Positions 1 to 6,426 of a stretch of 12,733 nucleotides of DNA are shown here, in pieces. Each line of letters starts with the position of its first letter. Within the stretch, counting starts at the first letter, position 1. Origin of the DNA: Flavobacteriaceae bacterium. GTDB taxonomy: Bacteria > Bacteroidota > Bacteroidia > Flavobacteriales > Flavobacteriaceae. Below the pieces are notes generated by a model, which saw only the letters and a program-made list of their open reading frames with translations, searched no databases and was not told where the DNA came from. The stretch lies in NCBI GenBank assembly GCA_947377425.1, contig CANCFZ010000049.1:1-12733 (forward strand), written 5' to 3'. A program made the position numbers and the translations under genes.

Positions 1-564
1 GCTGTAAAATTATTTATTGAAAAGTTTTTAAGTGAAGCATTAGATGCTTTTTTTGATGAAAAAATGACTCAAAACAGATTTGAAGACATTGACGATTTTC
101 TAGCCGTAAAAGAATATCTACCACAAAAATCTTTAGATATATTAAGACAAAAAACTTCCGAAAAATGTGATTTTGTATTGAAAACATTAGAAGAAAATCA
201 GTTGTTGAATGACACAATTTCTATAAATTTTATCAAACACAGAAGTTTTTATGATTTGCTTTCTCATTTTTCTTCAACAGAAATTGATCAAAAAGTAAAA
301 TTAATTTACGAAAAAATGTCAAGTACGCTTATTAATTTTGGATTTAAGAACGAGTTTTTAAATTCGATGATGATTTCAATGGCAAATTACAAAGCTGTAG
401 ATACCGATTTGGCTTATTTACTAAAATCTAATAAAGAGCAAACTGTTGCTAACACTCAAAAAACATCTTCAAGCAGCAGTTCGGCGATGTCAACAGGCGG
501 AATAATTGTTATGGTTATTCTCGTTATTAGATTGATTTTGTTAATGATTAGATGCAGTCGATAA
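1..564 (+). CDS. Unrecognised protein with C-terminal membrane segment (5' partial)
   Basis: The reading frame is open from base 1, so the gene starts before the window; the ATG at 64 is probably internal. The visible 187 residues have a mostly helical, charged body of about 150 residues, a Ser-rich linker (six serines in a row) and one hydrophobic segment near the C-terminus (about residues 166-183) followed by a short basic tail ending RCSR. This layout suggests a protein anchored by its C-terminus with the body in the cytoplasm, but orientation is inferred. I recognise no family. The stop codon lies two bases from the stop of the convergent gene at 567-1019. Confidence 0.7.
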   Translation, partial: AVKLFIEKFLSEALDAFFDEKMTQNRFEDIDDFLAVKEYLPQKSLDILRQKTSEKCDFVLKTLEENQLLNDTISINFIKHRSFYDLLSHFSSTEIDQKVKLIYEKMSSTLINFGFKNEFLNSMMISMANYKAVDTDLAYLLKSNKEQTVANTQKTSSSSSSAMSTGGIIVMVILVIRLILLMIRCSR

Positions 565-566
565 AT

Positions 567-1019
567 TTATTGAAGTAGATTTTTCAAAACGCTAATACTT
601 TCATTTACTTTAGAGTTATAAAGTGAAGTTGCAAAAATTAAAAATAAAACAGGAAACCCTAAAAAGACATACCATTTTATTTCAAAGTTAATGAGATAGG
701 TTATTATTGCGCCAATTATGGAAGCCACGATACTTAATAAAATAAGATAGAAAGTGTTTTTTTCTAATGAAAAAACTAACGAAACAGAAGCTCCAAAGTT
801 GTCTCCGTTTACTCTGCCATTTATTTTTGGACGTAATTGATTTCTCGCATTATAATTAAATGTTGGGTGAATTTCAAAAACGCCATCAGAATTTATAGTT
901 CCTTCAAATTTTTTAGTTGAATTATTGTCACTTAACCAATCTTCAGTAATGTCTTTTAGTTTCTGAATTATATCAACTTTTGATAAATCACTTTTGAGTT
1001 CAACTACTTTTTGAAACAT
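567..1019 (-). CDS. Small membrane protein coupled to trpS, function unknown
   Basis: This 150-residue protein has a polar N-terminal half of about 85 residues (a helix, then a probable beta-rich part) and two hydrophobic segments at roughly residues 91-111 and 116-134, with a short basic and polar tail. It is probably an inner-membrane protein with both ends on the same side. Its ATG overlaps the trpS stop by one base (TAATG on the minus strand), so it is very likely co-transcribed and translationally coupled with trpS. No catalytic motif is visible, and I do not recognise the family; a role in tryptophan metabolism should not be assumed from the neighbour. Confidence 0.75.
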   Translation of the reverse strand: MFQKVVELKSDLSKVDIIQKLKDITEDWLSDNNSTKKFEGTINSDGVFEIHPTFNYNARNQLRPKINGRVNGDNFGASVSLVFSLEKNTFYLILLSIVASIIGAIITYLINFEIKWYVFLGFPVLFLIFATSLYNSKVNESISVLKNLLQ

Positions 1020-1990
1020 TACTCAAATCCCAATTTCACTCGAACTCTTTTCAAAACTTCATTAGCAACCAAATGCGCTTTTTCGGCACCTTTTTGCAAC
1101 AAAGCATCCATTTCGGGAAGATTGTTCATATAGTAATTGTACTTTTCTCTTTCGGTTTTGAATTTCTCGCAAATCAGTTCAAAAAGTGCTTGTTTGGAAT
1201 GACCGTAACCATAATTTCCACCCAAATAATTTTGTCTCATTGTGGTAATTTGATCTTCATTGGCAACCAATTTATATATAGCAAATACTTTACAAGTATC
1301 AGGATTTTTAGGTTCTTCAAGTGGAGTACTGTCACTTTCAATACTCATAATTTGCTTGCGAAGTGCTTTATCATCAATAAAAATATCGATAAGATTTCCG
1401 CGAGATTTACTCATTTTATTTCCGTCAGTTCCTGGAACATACATTGTTTCTTCTTGGATAGTACCTTCAGGAATTACAAACGTTTCTCCCATTTGATGAT
1501 TGAAACGCGAAGCCACATCACGAGTAATTTCTATATGTTGCATTTGGTCTTTTCCAACCGGAACAAAATTGGCATCATATAATAAAATATCAGCAGCCAT
1601 AAGCATTGGATACGTAAACAATCCAGCGTTTACATCTTCTAATCTATCGGCTTTATCTTTGAAAGAATGGGCTAATGTTAATCGTTGAAATGGAAAAAAA
1701 CAACTTAAATACCATGATAATTCGGCTGTTTGAGGCACTTCACTTTGTCGGTAAAAAGTCACTTTAGCACTATCTAAACCACAAGCTAACCAAGCAGCAG
1801 CAGTGCTGTAAGTGTTTGCTCTTAAGGTTTTTCCATCTTTAATTTGAGTAATGGAATGCAAATCAGCAATAAATAAAAATGATTGATTTGCCGGATTGTT
1901 AGATAATTCAATTGCCGGAATGATAGCACCCAATAAATTTCCTAAATGAGGTGTGCCTGTGCTTTGAACGCCTGTGAGTATTTTTGCCAT
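1019..1990 (-). CDS. trpS: Tryptophanyl-tRNA synthetase
   Basis: Class Ic aminoacyl-tRNA synthetase that charges tRNA-Trp with tryptophan at the cost of ATP, in the cytoplasm. At 323 residues it has the usual bacterial TrpRS length. The N-terminus carries the TrpRS form of the HIGH motif (PHLGN, residues 14-18) right after the GVQSTG strand, and the KMSKS motif is exact at residues 192-196. Between them lies the Rossmann-fold stretch with YPMLMAADILLYDA and the VGKDQMQHIE signature that shapes the tryptophan site. The start is fixed by the conserved MAKILTGVQ beginning. A one-base overlap couples it to a small membrane protein downstream. A possible TAnnTTTG element and repeated CTGAATT words lie in the leader. 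Confidence 0.97.
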   Translation of the reverse strand: MAKILTGVQSTGTPHLGNLLGAIIPAIELSNNPANQSFLFIADLHSITQIKDGKTLRANTYSTAAAWLACGLDSAKVTFYRQSEVPQTAELSWYLSCFFPFQRLTLAHSFKDKADRLEDVNAGLFTYPMLMAADILLYDANFVPVGKDQMQHIEITRDVASRFNHQMGETFVIPEGTIQEETMYVPGTDGNKMSKSRGNLIDIFIDDKALRKQIMSIESDSTPLEEPKNPDTCKVFAIYKLVANEDQITTMRQNYLGGNYGYGHSKQALFELICEKFKTEREKYNYYMNNLPEMDALLQKGAEKAHLVANEVLKRVRVKLGFE

Positions 1991-1996
1991 TTTATG

Positions 1997-2036
1997 CTGA
2001 ATTAACTTGTTCTGAATTTATTTCTGAATTTCAGAA
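1997..2036 (-). repeat. Repeats and palindrome in the trpS leader
   Basis: CTGAATT occurs three times on the plus strand, at 1997-2003, 2012-2018 and 2024-2030. The last two lie in 10-bp copies of TTCTGAATTT set 12 bp apart. The last copy also forms the perfect 15-bp palindrome TTCTGAA-T-TTCAGAA at 2022-2036. All lie between the candidate trpS promoter and the trpS ATG, so they would be in the untranslated leader of the trpS mRNA. They could be a protein-binding site or an RNA hairpin; AT-rich chance is not excluded. Confidence 0.4.
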
Positions 2037-2053
2037 TCTGATTTTATTTTATG

Positions 2054-2061
2054 CAAAGTTA
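2054..2061 (-). promoter_or_regulatory. Candidate trpS -7 element
   Basis: The minus strand reads TAACTTTG, an exact match to the Bacteroidota -7 consensus TAnnTTTG, about 64 bases before the trpS ATG. No TTG or TTTG lies at the expected upstream spacing, so only half of the promoter is visible. If used, it gives a trpS leader of roughly 55-60 bases. Confidence 0.4.
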
Positions 2062-2065
2062 AACC

Positions 2066-2101
2066 TTTGTATGAAAAATTGCCTACGATTCCTTATTTTT
2101 G
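2066..2101 (+). promoter_or_regulatory. Candidate promoter of the first acyltransferase
   Basis: TTTG at 2066-2069 and an exact TAnnTTTG match (TATTTTTG) at 2094-2101 precede the ATG at 2107. The spacer is 24 bases, slightly longer than the usual 17-23. The -7 box ends five bases before the ATG, so transcription would begin at or next to the start codon and give a nearly leaderless mRNA. The match may be fortuitous in AT-rich DNA. Confidence 0.3.
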
Positions 2102-2106
2102 ACACT

Positions 2107-2844
2107 ATGAGACTACTAAAAATTATTTTTTGGACATTATATCGCATTTGGTTTTACATTTTGATGGGAATCTTTATTATTATAATGCTTCCTTTTCTGG
2201 TAATTTCTATTCTAAAAGAAGAATGGTATCCTTACTTTTTTGTGATGGCTCGAATATGGGCAAGAGGAATTTTATTAGGAATGGGATGTTATTATAAAAT
2301 TGAACGCGAACAAGAATTGGAAGAAGGCAAAAGTTATATGCTTACTGCCAACCACACGTCAATGTTAGATATTATGTTAATGCTGGCAGTTATTAGAAAT
2401 CCATTTGTTTTTGTAGGTAAAAAGGAGTTGGTTAAAATTCCGTTGTTTGGATTTTTCTACAAAAGAACCTGTATTTTAGTAGATAGGAGTAGTCCAAAAA
2501 GCCGACATGAAGTTTTTGAAAGAGCTCAAAAAAGATTGAATCAAGGAATGAGTATTTGTATTTTTCCAGAAGGTGGTGTTCCTGATGAAGCTATAGTTTT
2601 GGACGAGTTTAAAGATGGTGCTTTTAGATTAGCTATAGAACATCAAATTCCGATTGTGCCGATTACATTTGGAGATAATAAAAAGCGATTGTCGTATACT
2701 TTTTTTAGTGGAAGTCCAGGTTTATTGAGAGCTAAAGTGCATCATTTTATTGAAACTAAAGGAAAAACATTAGACGATAAAAAAGAATTGAGAGAACAAA
2801 CTAGAAATATTATTTTGAGGCAATTGGAGGATTTTAATTCTTGA
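2107..2844 (+). CDS. 1-acyl-sn-glycerol-3-phosphate acyltransferase (PlsC family)
   Basis: Likely transfers an acyl chain to lysophosphatidic acid to make phosphatidic acid at the inner membrane. This 245-residue protein has an N-terminal hydrophobic segment (about residues 13-36) and the four acyltransferase blocks: NHTSMLD with catalytic His83 and Asp88, ILVDRSS with Arg127, FPEGG at 153-157, and IVPI near 183-186. The third block reads FPEGGVPDE instead of the common FPEGTRS, which sets it apart from the second copy at 8064-8798. The frame is open back to 1984, but that ATG overlaps the trpS start and its extra residues do not fit the family. The ATG at 2107 puts the membrane segment at the N-terminus as expected. 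Another lysophospholipid acceptor, such as an ornithine-lipid precursor, is possible. Confidence 0.9.
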   Translation: MRLLKIIFWTLYRIWFYILMGIFIIIMLPFLVISILKEEWYPYFFVMARIWARGILLGMGCYYKIEREQELEEGKSYMLTANHTSMLDIMLMLAVIRNPFVFVGKKELVKIPLFGFFYKRTCILVDRSSPKSRHEVFERAQKRLNQGMSICIFPEGGVPDEAIVLDEFKDGAFRLAIEHQIPIVPITFGDNKKRLSYTFFSGSPGLLRAKVHHFIETKGKTLDDKKELREQTRNIILRQLEDFNS

Positions 2845-2889
2845 GAGATTGATGCTTCATCGTTTTGCAGTTGTTAGCAGTATCTTATT

Positions 2890-3189
2890 TTATTCCGCTA
2901 ATCTGTTTTCTATATCCATTCTTTCGTGTAAAACCCTAACAACTTCAATTTCATTTGCTTTGTTTTTTTTAAAGAAAATCAAATGAGATTTAACTTTTGA
3001 ATAGCTATACAATTTTCTAATTTTCCCAAAGTCTAGAGCCATATCTAAATTATGTACGATATATTCAATTTCATCAATGATTAAGTTATAATATCGATCA
3101 GCTTGTTCAACAGACCAATTTTCCGCGGTGTAAATCCAAATGTTATTAATATCTTCTAATGCTTTTTCACTAATTATATACTCTGGCAT
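2890..3189 (-). CDS. parE: ParE/RelE-family toxin
   Basis: Toxin half of a type II toxin-antitoxin pair, 99 residues. The sequence follows the ParE pattern: a first strand (YIISEKA), a helical hairpin (ALEDINNIWIYTAENW, then QADRYYNLI), a central sheet, and a C-terminal strand ending RVLHERMDIENRL, the typical ParE/RelE terminus. Characterised ParE proteins poison DNA gyrase; whether this one does cannot be seen from sequence. Its ATG overlaps the antitoxin stop by one base (TAATG), the order and coupling expected for ParDE. The gene ends 45 bp from the convergent acyltransferase, and no terminator is visible between them. A RelE-like target is the main alternative. Confidence 0.92.
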   Translation of the reverse strand: MPEYIISEKALEDINNIWIYTAENWSVEQADRYYNLIIDEIEYIVHNLDMALDFGKIRKLYSYSKVKSHLIFFKKNKANEIEVVRVLHERMDIENRLAE

Positions 3190-3434
3190 TATTTTTTAAA
3201 ATTTGCTTTTAACATTTCAAGATTTTTAATGCGGTCAAAATTCCTGATTTTACTACTCTCTTCGCCAATTTTTAGTTCATTGATTAGAGATTTTGTTTTA
3301 GTTTCTTCTTTCTCAAAAACTCTTAAAGCAGTTCTAACAACTTCACTTACTGAACTATATTTTCCCGTAGAAATTTGTTCATTAATAAAATTTTCAAAAT
3401 AGTCTCCTAATAATATTGATGTATTTCGTGCCAT
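3189..3434 (-). CDS. parD: ParD-family antitoxin
   Basis: Antitoxin that binds and neutralises the downstream toxin and represses the pair. The 81-residue form starting MARNTSILL is preferred: an in-frame ATG exists at 3461, but it lies inside the promoter palindrome and adds nine residues foreign to the family. Residues 1-40 form the ribbon-helix-helix DNA-binding part (a strand NTSILL, then a helix ending in the ParD signature SSVSEVVRTALR). The charged C-terminal half (about 42-81) is the expected flexible toxin-binding tail. It is first in the operon and overlaps the toxin gene by one base. The palindrome at 3455-3471 is a natural target for autorepression. Confidence 0.92.
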   Translation of the reverse strand: MARNTSILLGDYFENFINEQISTGKYSSVSEVVRTALRVFEKEETKTKSLINELKIGEESSKIRNFDRIKNLEMLKANFKK

Positions 3435-3449
3435 AATTTTTACTTTAAT

Positions 3450-3481
3450 CAAAGATACCAATAATTGGTATTAAATTCAAA
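3450..3481 (-). promoter_or_regulatory. Promoter of the toxin-antitoxin operon
   Basis: On the minus strand a -33 TTTG (3481-3478) is followed after exactly 20 bases by TATCTTTG (3457-3450), an exact TAnnTTTG match. Spacing and both boxes fit the Bacteroidota housekeeping promoter. Transcription would begin near 3444, about ten bases before the antitoxin ATG at 3434. It is the best-formed housekeeping promoter in the window. Confidence 0.7.
3455..3471. promoter_or_regulatory. Palindromic operator for the antitoxin
   Basis: ATACCAAT-A-ATTGGTAT is a perfect 8-bp inverted repeat with a one-base centre. It fills much of the promoter spacer and overlaps the -7 box by three bases. A ribbon-helix-helix dimer bound here would block RNA polymerase, which is how ParD-type antitoxins normally repress their own operon. 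The palindrome is seen directly; binding is inferred. Confidence 0.65.
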
Positions 3482-3534
3482 TTTTATTTGTTTTTGGCAA
3501 AAGTTTCTGGAAAAGGCTTTTTTGCGTTCGGTTT

Positions 3535-3984
3535 TTATTTTTGATTCTCAAAATTACTTATTTCTTTTTTTATGATTTCTAATTCTATTTCTGCGGGTAA
3601 TTTATTTGCAATTACTTTTATCTTTAATATTTTACCTTCTTTTGATTTAGCAAATATTTCAAAGTATTTTTTTGAGTTTTGGTTGATTCCAATTTCTCTT
3701 ATATCATTAATTAAAATTCTATTGCTGATTTTTATAAAACCAAAAGGATTAATATATATTCCTTCTACAATTTCCATCTGTTTCAATTCCACACGCTTTG
3801 ATGCGTTTAGTATTTGATAAATTATATAAAATAGAATTAACCAAGGAATTTCGTTTATTATTTCGGAGTAACTTTTCCCATATAATTCAAATGCACTAAA
3901 AGTTGAAAAACAACCAATAAAAAGCAAATAGCTAATAGGATGTATTAATTCCGTCTTGTTTAAAATAATTTTTTTAGCTTTCAA
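3535..3984 (-). CDS. Two-helix membrane protein with C-terminal beta-rich domain, probable TTG start
   Basis: A 149-residue protein with a basic N-terminus (KAKKIILNK), two hydrophobic segments at about residues 17-33 and 46-60, and a soluble C-terminal part (about 64-149) of alternating strands and a final charged helix. The arrangement resembles bacterial PH-like domain proteins (two helices, then a small beta barrel and helix), but that assignment is tentative. The start is unusual: the codon is TTG at 3984-3982, an in-frame stop lies 12 bases upstream (3999-3997), and the first internal Met is only at residue 70, past both helices. Either TTG is used or the 5' end is damaged. It lies between the toxin-antitoxin pair and the sigma-factor operon. 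Confidence 0.65.
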   Translation of the reverse strand: MKAKKIILNKTELIHPISYLLFIGCFSTFSAFELYGKSYSEIINEIPWLILFYIIYQILNASKRVELKQMEIVEGIYINPFGFIKISNRILINDIREIGINQNSKKYFEIFAKSKEGKILKIKVIANKLPAEIELEIIKKEISNFENQK

Positions 3985-4080
3985 TTTCCCAAAATATTAA
4001 TTGTTAATGAACTTATAGATTTGGTTTTATATTATTCAGAATATTTTAGTAGATTTTTTTCGTGAGCTAGCCAGCTGATA

Positions 4081-4105
4081 CACAACTAGTATGTTACCAC
4101 AACTA
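4081..4105. repeat. Short direct repeat in the 3985-4278 intergenic region
   Basis: CACAACTA occurs at 4081-4088 and 4098-4105, a 17-bp period, just beyond an AGCTAGCCAGCTGAT stretch that is locally less AT-rich than its surroundings. Apart from the terminator at 4186-4215, the rest of this roughly 290-bp gap shows nothing I can name. It is upstream of the TTG-started gene and could hold its control region or a recombination scar. Confidence 0.3.
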
Positions 4106-4185
4106 ATATCTATTCAAATATATGAAATTTCCTTGAATTCCTCAATTAAGAAGTTGTTTGAAATCAGAATAGAAATTCAATCCAC

Positions 4186-4215
4186 AAAAAAAGAGCGCTT
4201 AACTAGGCGCTCTTT
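4186..4215 (-). terminator. Intrinsic terminator of the sigma-factor operon
   Basis: Read on the minus strand, a perfect 9-bp stem AAAGAGCGC / GCGCTCTTT with an 8-base loop is followed by a run of seven T. It lies about 65 bases after the stop codon of the barrel-domain protein, so it closes that transcription unit. Confidence 0.88.
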
Positions 4216-4278
4216 CTCGTTATCACTCGGAAGCAATAACATCAATTAACTAATTTTAAACTAACCTTTACACCTAAC

Positions 4279-5877
4279 TTAAAAAGTAAAATTTATTCCT
4301 GAGTACACTCCAAACATGTAGGGTTTAAAGTTTCCTGAGTCGTTGCTGAATGTATTTATTTGATATTTAAAAACGGGTTCAATACGAGCATCAAGATGTT
4401 TGAATAAACCATATTTAAAACCCAATCCTAAGTTGCCACTGAAGTGAACATTGTTAAGATTATTAGCTTCTCCAATTTTCAAATTCAAATCGGATGATTG
4501 AAGATAAATCTCATTTCGGTTCAAAATCATCGTGCTCATTCCGCTAATGAAATCAATGCCTAATTTTTTATCTAAAATCTTATAAGTCAATTCCAACGGC
4601 ATTTCAATGTAACCCAACTTTTGATTTAAATTTCCTTCCGATTTTTGAACTATTTTATTGAATGGTGTATTGACGTTGCTCAAATTCTCAATTACAATAG
4701 TATTTCCAGCAATATTTGGATTTAAGTTTGATAATTTACCACTTACCGATTGCGTTTGATAATACACAATTCCGTTGGTGTTGTAATCAACATTTAAAAC
4801 GTTAACACCGGTTCGTACTTTTAGTTTTTTGTTCAAAGCATAGTTTACGCCAACACCATAACTTTGATTATTGGCAGAATAGGCTTTGTCATTATTTGCC
4901 AATTTATCATCAATTGGAGAACCTTTGGAAAGTGAACTAAAATAAATAGGCGCAACATTTGAGGAAACTTGCCACCTATTTAATTTTGGTTCAGTAATCT
5001 GCTTGCTTTCTTTTTCTTTTAGCAATTCTTCCAGCGCATTTGGCTCAACACTAGCAATTTTTATTGAGTCAATTTTTTTATTTATTGTTTTGTCAGTTGT
5101 ATTATCTGAAGTTAAAACTGATTTGTTTTTGTCTCTTGTATTGTTTTTTGCAATACTGATATTGGATTCTTTGTTTGAATTGGTAACATCGTCAATCGAT
5201 ATTGGTTTTTCTTTTGAATTCAATTTCACAGCTAAAGAATTGTCATTTTCTGATGTAACAGAAGATTTTATTGGTTTTGTTTTTTTATGTTTAGATGATT
5301 GAAATACAATTCTTTCTTCCAAATTATTTTTAACTATTGAAGTTGATTTAGTTTTATTTTCTATCAGCTTGTTTACATTATTTACAATCTGGTTGTTTTT
5401 TGTAATTTTAAATTCAACTGCTTTGTCTTTAGCATTTGAATTATTATTTGAAACTGCAACGATGATTGTTTTACTGCTGTTGTTTTTATTTGAAACTGCA
5501 ACACTTTGAACGTTGTTTTTACTAGTGTTTACTTCAATTGTGTTTTCATGGTTTAGATCATTTAATTCAGCACTGTTTTTAGTTTTACCCGAAGTTTTAT
5601 TTACAGAATTGTCATTAGTTTTAGCATTATCTTTCTCATGATTTGCAACACTATTTTCGATATTCAAAAGTGGTTTAGAATAATTATTATAAACAAAGAA
5701 ACTAATCAGCAAAGCAGCAGCAATACCTGATAATTTCCACCAAAATGGAATTACTCTTCTTTTTTTCTTTTCTTTTAATTTGCTTTCAATGTTTGTCCAA
5801 ACCATTTTGTCTGGAGTTACCTCGAAATTTTCAAATTTTTCTTGAAAGAGGTTATTTATGTTTTTTCTTTCACTCAT
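4279..5877 (-). CDS. Anti-sigma-like inner-membrane protein with long linker and C-terminal beta-barrel-like domain
   Basis: Probable partner of the ECF sigma factor encoded just upstream; the two genes overlap by four bases (ATGA). Residues 1-42 are charged, predicted cytoplasmic, and contain NLFQEKFENFEVTP and a Lys/Arg-rich stop before one membrane segment (about 44-63). Residues 64-300 form an Asn/Ser/Lys-rich, low-complexity linker with no visible fold. Residues 301-532 look like an outer-membrane barrel domain: alternating hydrophobic strands, many Gly and aromatic residues, and a C-terminal Phe after GVYSGINF. Flavobacterial proteins of this layout are usually annotated as outer-membrane beta-barrel proteins. 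No signal peptidase site follows the membrane segment, so the N-terminus probably stays in the inner membrane. Anti-sigma activity is inferred from position and topology; no classical zinc anti-sigma motif (HxxxCxxC) is present. Confidence 0.85.
   Translation of the reverse strand: MSERKNINNLFQEKFENFEVTPDKMVWTNIESKLKEKKKRRVIPFWWKLSGIAAALLISFFVYNNYSKPLLNIENSVANHEKDNAKTNDNSVNKTSGKTKNSAELNDLNHENTIEVNTSKNNVQSVAVSNKNNSSKTIIVAVSNNNSNAKDKAVEFKITKNNQIVNNVNKLIENKTKSTSIVKNNLEERIVFQSSKHKKTKPIKSSVTSENDNSLAVKLNSKEKPISIDDVTNSNKESNISIAKNNTRDKNKSVLTSDNTTDKTINKKIDSIKIASVEPNALEELLKEKESKQITEPKLNRWQVSSNVAPIYFSSLSKGSPIDDKLANNDKAYSANNQSYGVGVNYALNKKLKVRTGVNVLNVDYNTNGIVYYQTQSVSGKLSNLNPNIAGNTIVIENLSNVNTPFNKIVQKSEGNLNQKLGYIEMPLELTYKILDKKLGIDFISGMSTMILNRNEIYLQSSDLNLKIGEANNLNNVHFSGNLGLGFKYGLFKHLDARIEPVFKYQINTFSNDSGNFKPYMFGVYSGINFTF
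5444..5502 (-). repeat. Tandem repeat in the periplasmic linker
   Basis: A 17-base word coding for VAVSN plus an Asn codon occurs at 5444-5460 and 5486-5502, a 42-base (14-codon) period inside the barrel-domain gene. At the protein level, residues 126-131 and 140-145 repeat VAVSN(K/N). The period is a multiple of three, so the linker can gain or lose a unit without a frameshift. Confidence 0.6.
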
Positions 5878-6416
5878 TTTATAGAAGGCATTTTTGCACT
5901 GCCCGTATTATTTTCTATTTTTTCTTTTAGTATCATTTTGGCTCTCGACAAATTTGATTTTGATGTTCCAACAGTAATTCCGAGAGTATCTGCAATTTCT
6001 TGATGTGAATAATTTTCAAATACATTTAAGTTGAAAACCAATCGATATCTGTCAGGCAATTCTTGAATGATTTTCATCAGAAACTCCATTGAAATTTCAT
6101 CGTCAAATTCTACTTCAACTTCTTCAATAATGTCTTCATCAATTAAGCTGAGAAAACTTTTATTCCGATATTGTTGAAGCACATGATTTATTATAACTCG
6201 TTTTATCCAACCATCAAATGAACCTTTAAACTCAAATAAATGTATTTTTTCAAAAACTAATAAAAATGCATCTTGTAAATGGTCTTGAGCTTCTGCATAA
6301 CTGCGCGAATATTTTAAGCATACGGAGAACATTTTTGGAGCAAATTGCTTGTATAACTGTTCTTGTGCTTTAATATCGTTTTTCTTACAATCATTTATGA
6401 GTTGCTCTATTGTCAA
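5874..6416 (-). CDS. ECF-type RNA polymerase sigma factor
   Basis: A 180-residue sigma-70 family protein with only regions 2 and 4, the extracytoplasmic-function layout. Region 2 spans about residues 20-87 (YAEAQDHLQDAFLLVFEKI, then FDGWIKRVIINHVLQQYR, the core-binding and -10 recognition helices). Region 4 spans about 110-167, with LPDRYRLVFNL and the helix-turn-helix YSHQEIADTLGITVGTSKS that reads the -35 element. A short acidic linker joins them. It starts ten bases after the lipoprotein gene and overlaps the downstream membrane protein by four bases, a common sigma/anti-sigma arrangement. It probably responds to an envelope signal. A candidate ECF promoter at 6854-6881 suggests it activates its own operon. 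Confidence 0.96.
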   Translation of the reverse strand: MTIEQLINDCKKNDIKAQEQLYKQFAPKMFSVCLKYSRSYAEAQDHLQDAFLLVFEKIHLFEFKGSFDGWIKRVIINHVLQQYRNKSFLSLIDEDIIEEVEVEFDDEISMEFLMKIIQELPDRYRLVFNLNVFENYSHQEIADTLGITVGTSKSNLSRAKMILKEKIENNTGSAKMPSIK

Positions 6417-6426
6417 GTTAAATTAG

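Noticed and set aside
64..66. ATG at 64 as the start of the first gene
   Set aside because: The frame is open from base 1 with helical protein-like sequence and no stop, so the true start is probably outside the window.
1073..1688. Plus-strand open frames across trpS
   Set aside because: They are antisense shadows of a well-conserved gene and carry no recognisable protein features.
1984..2106. Upstream ATG extending the first acyltransferase by 41 residues
   Set aside because: The ATG overlaps the trpS start region, and the added residues do not fit a PlsC N-terminus; the stretch holds the divergent promoters instead.
3494..3526. Hairpin GCAAAAG / CTTTTTTGC between the TTG-started gene and the antitoxin
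   Set aside because: The pairing needs a two-base bulge and a long loop and is mostly A-T; too weak to call.
5003..5302. Plus-strand open frame inside the barrel-domain gene
   Set aside because: Its Phe/Leu/Ser-rich sequence is what the complement of the Asn/Lys-rich linker gives; no independent support.
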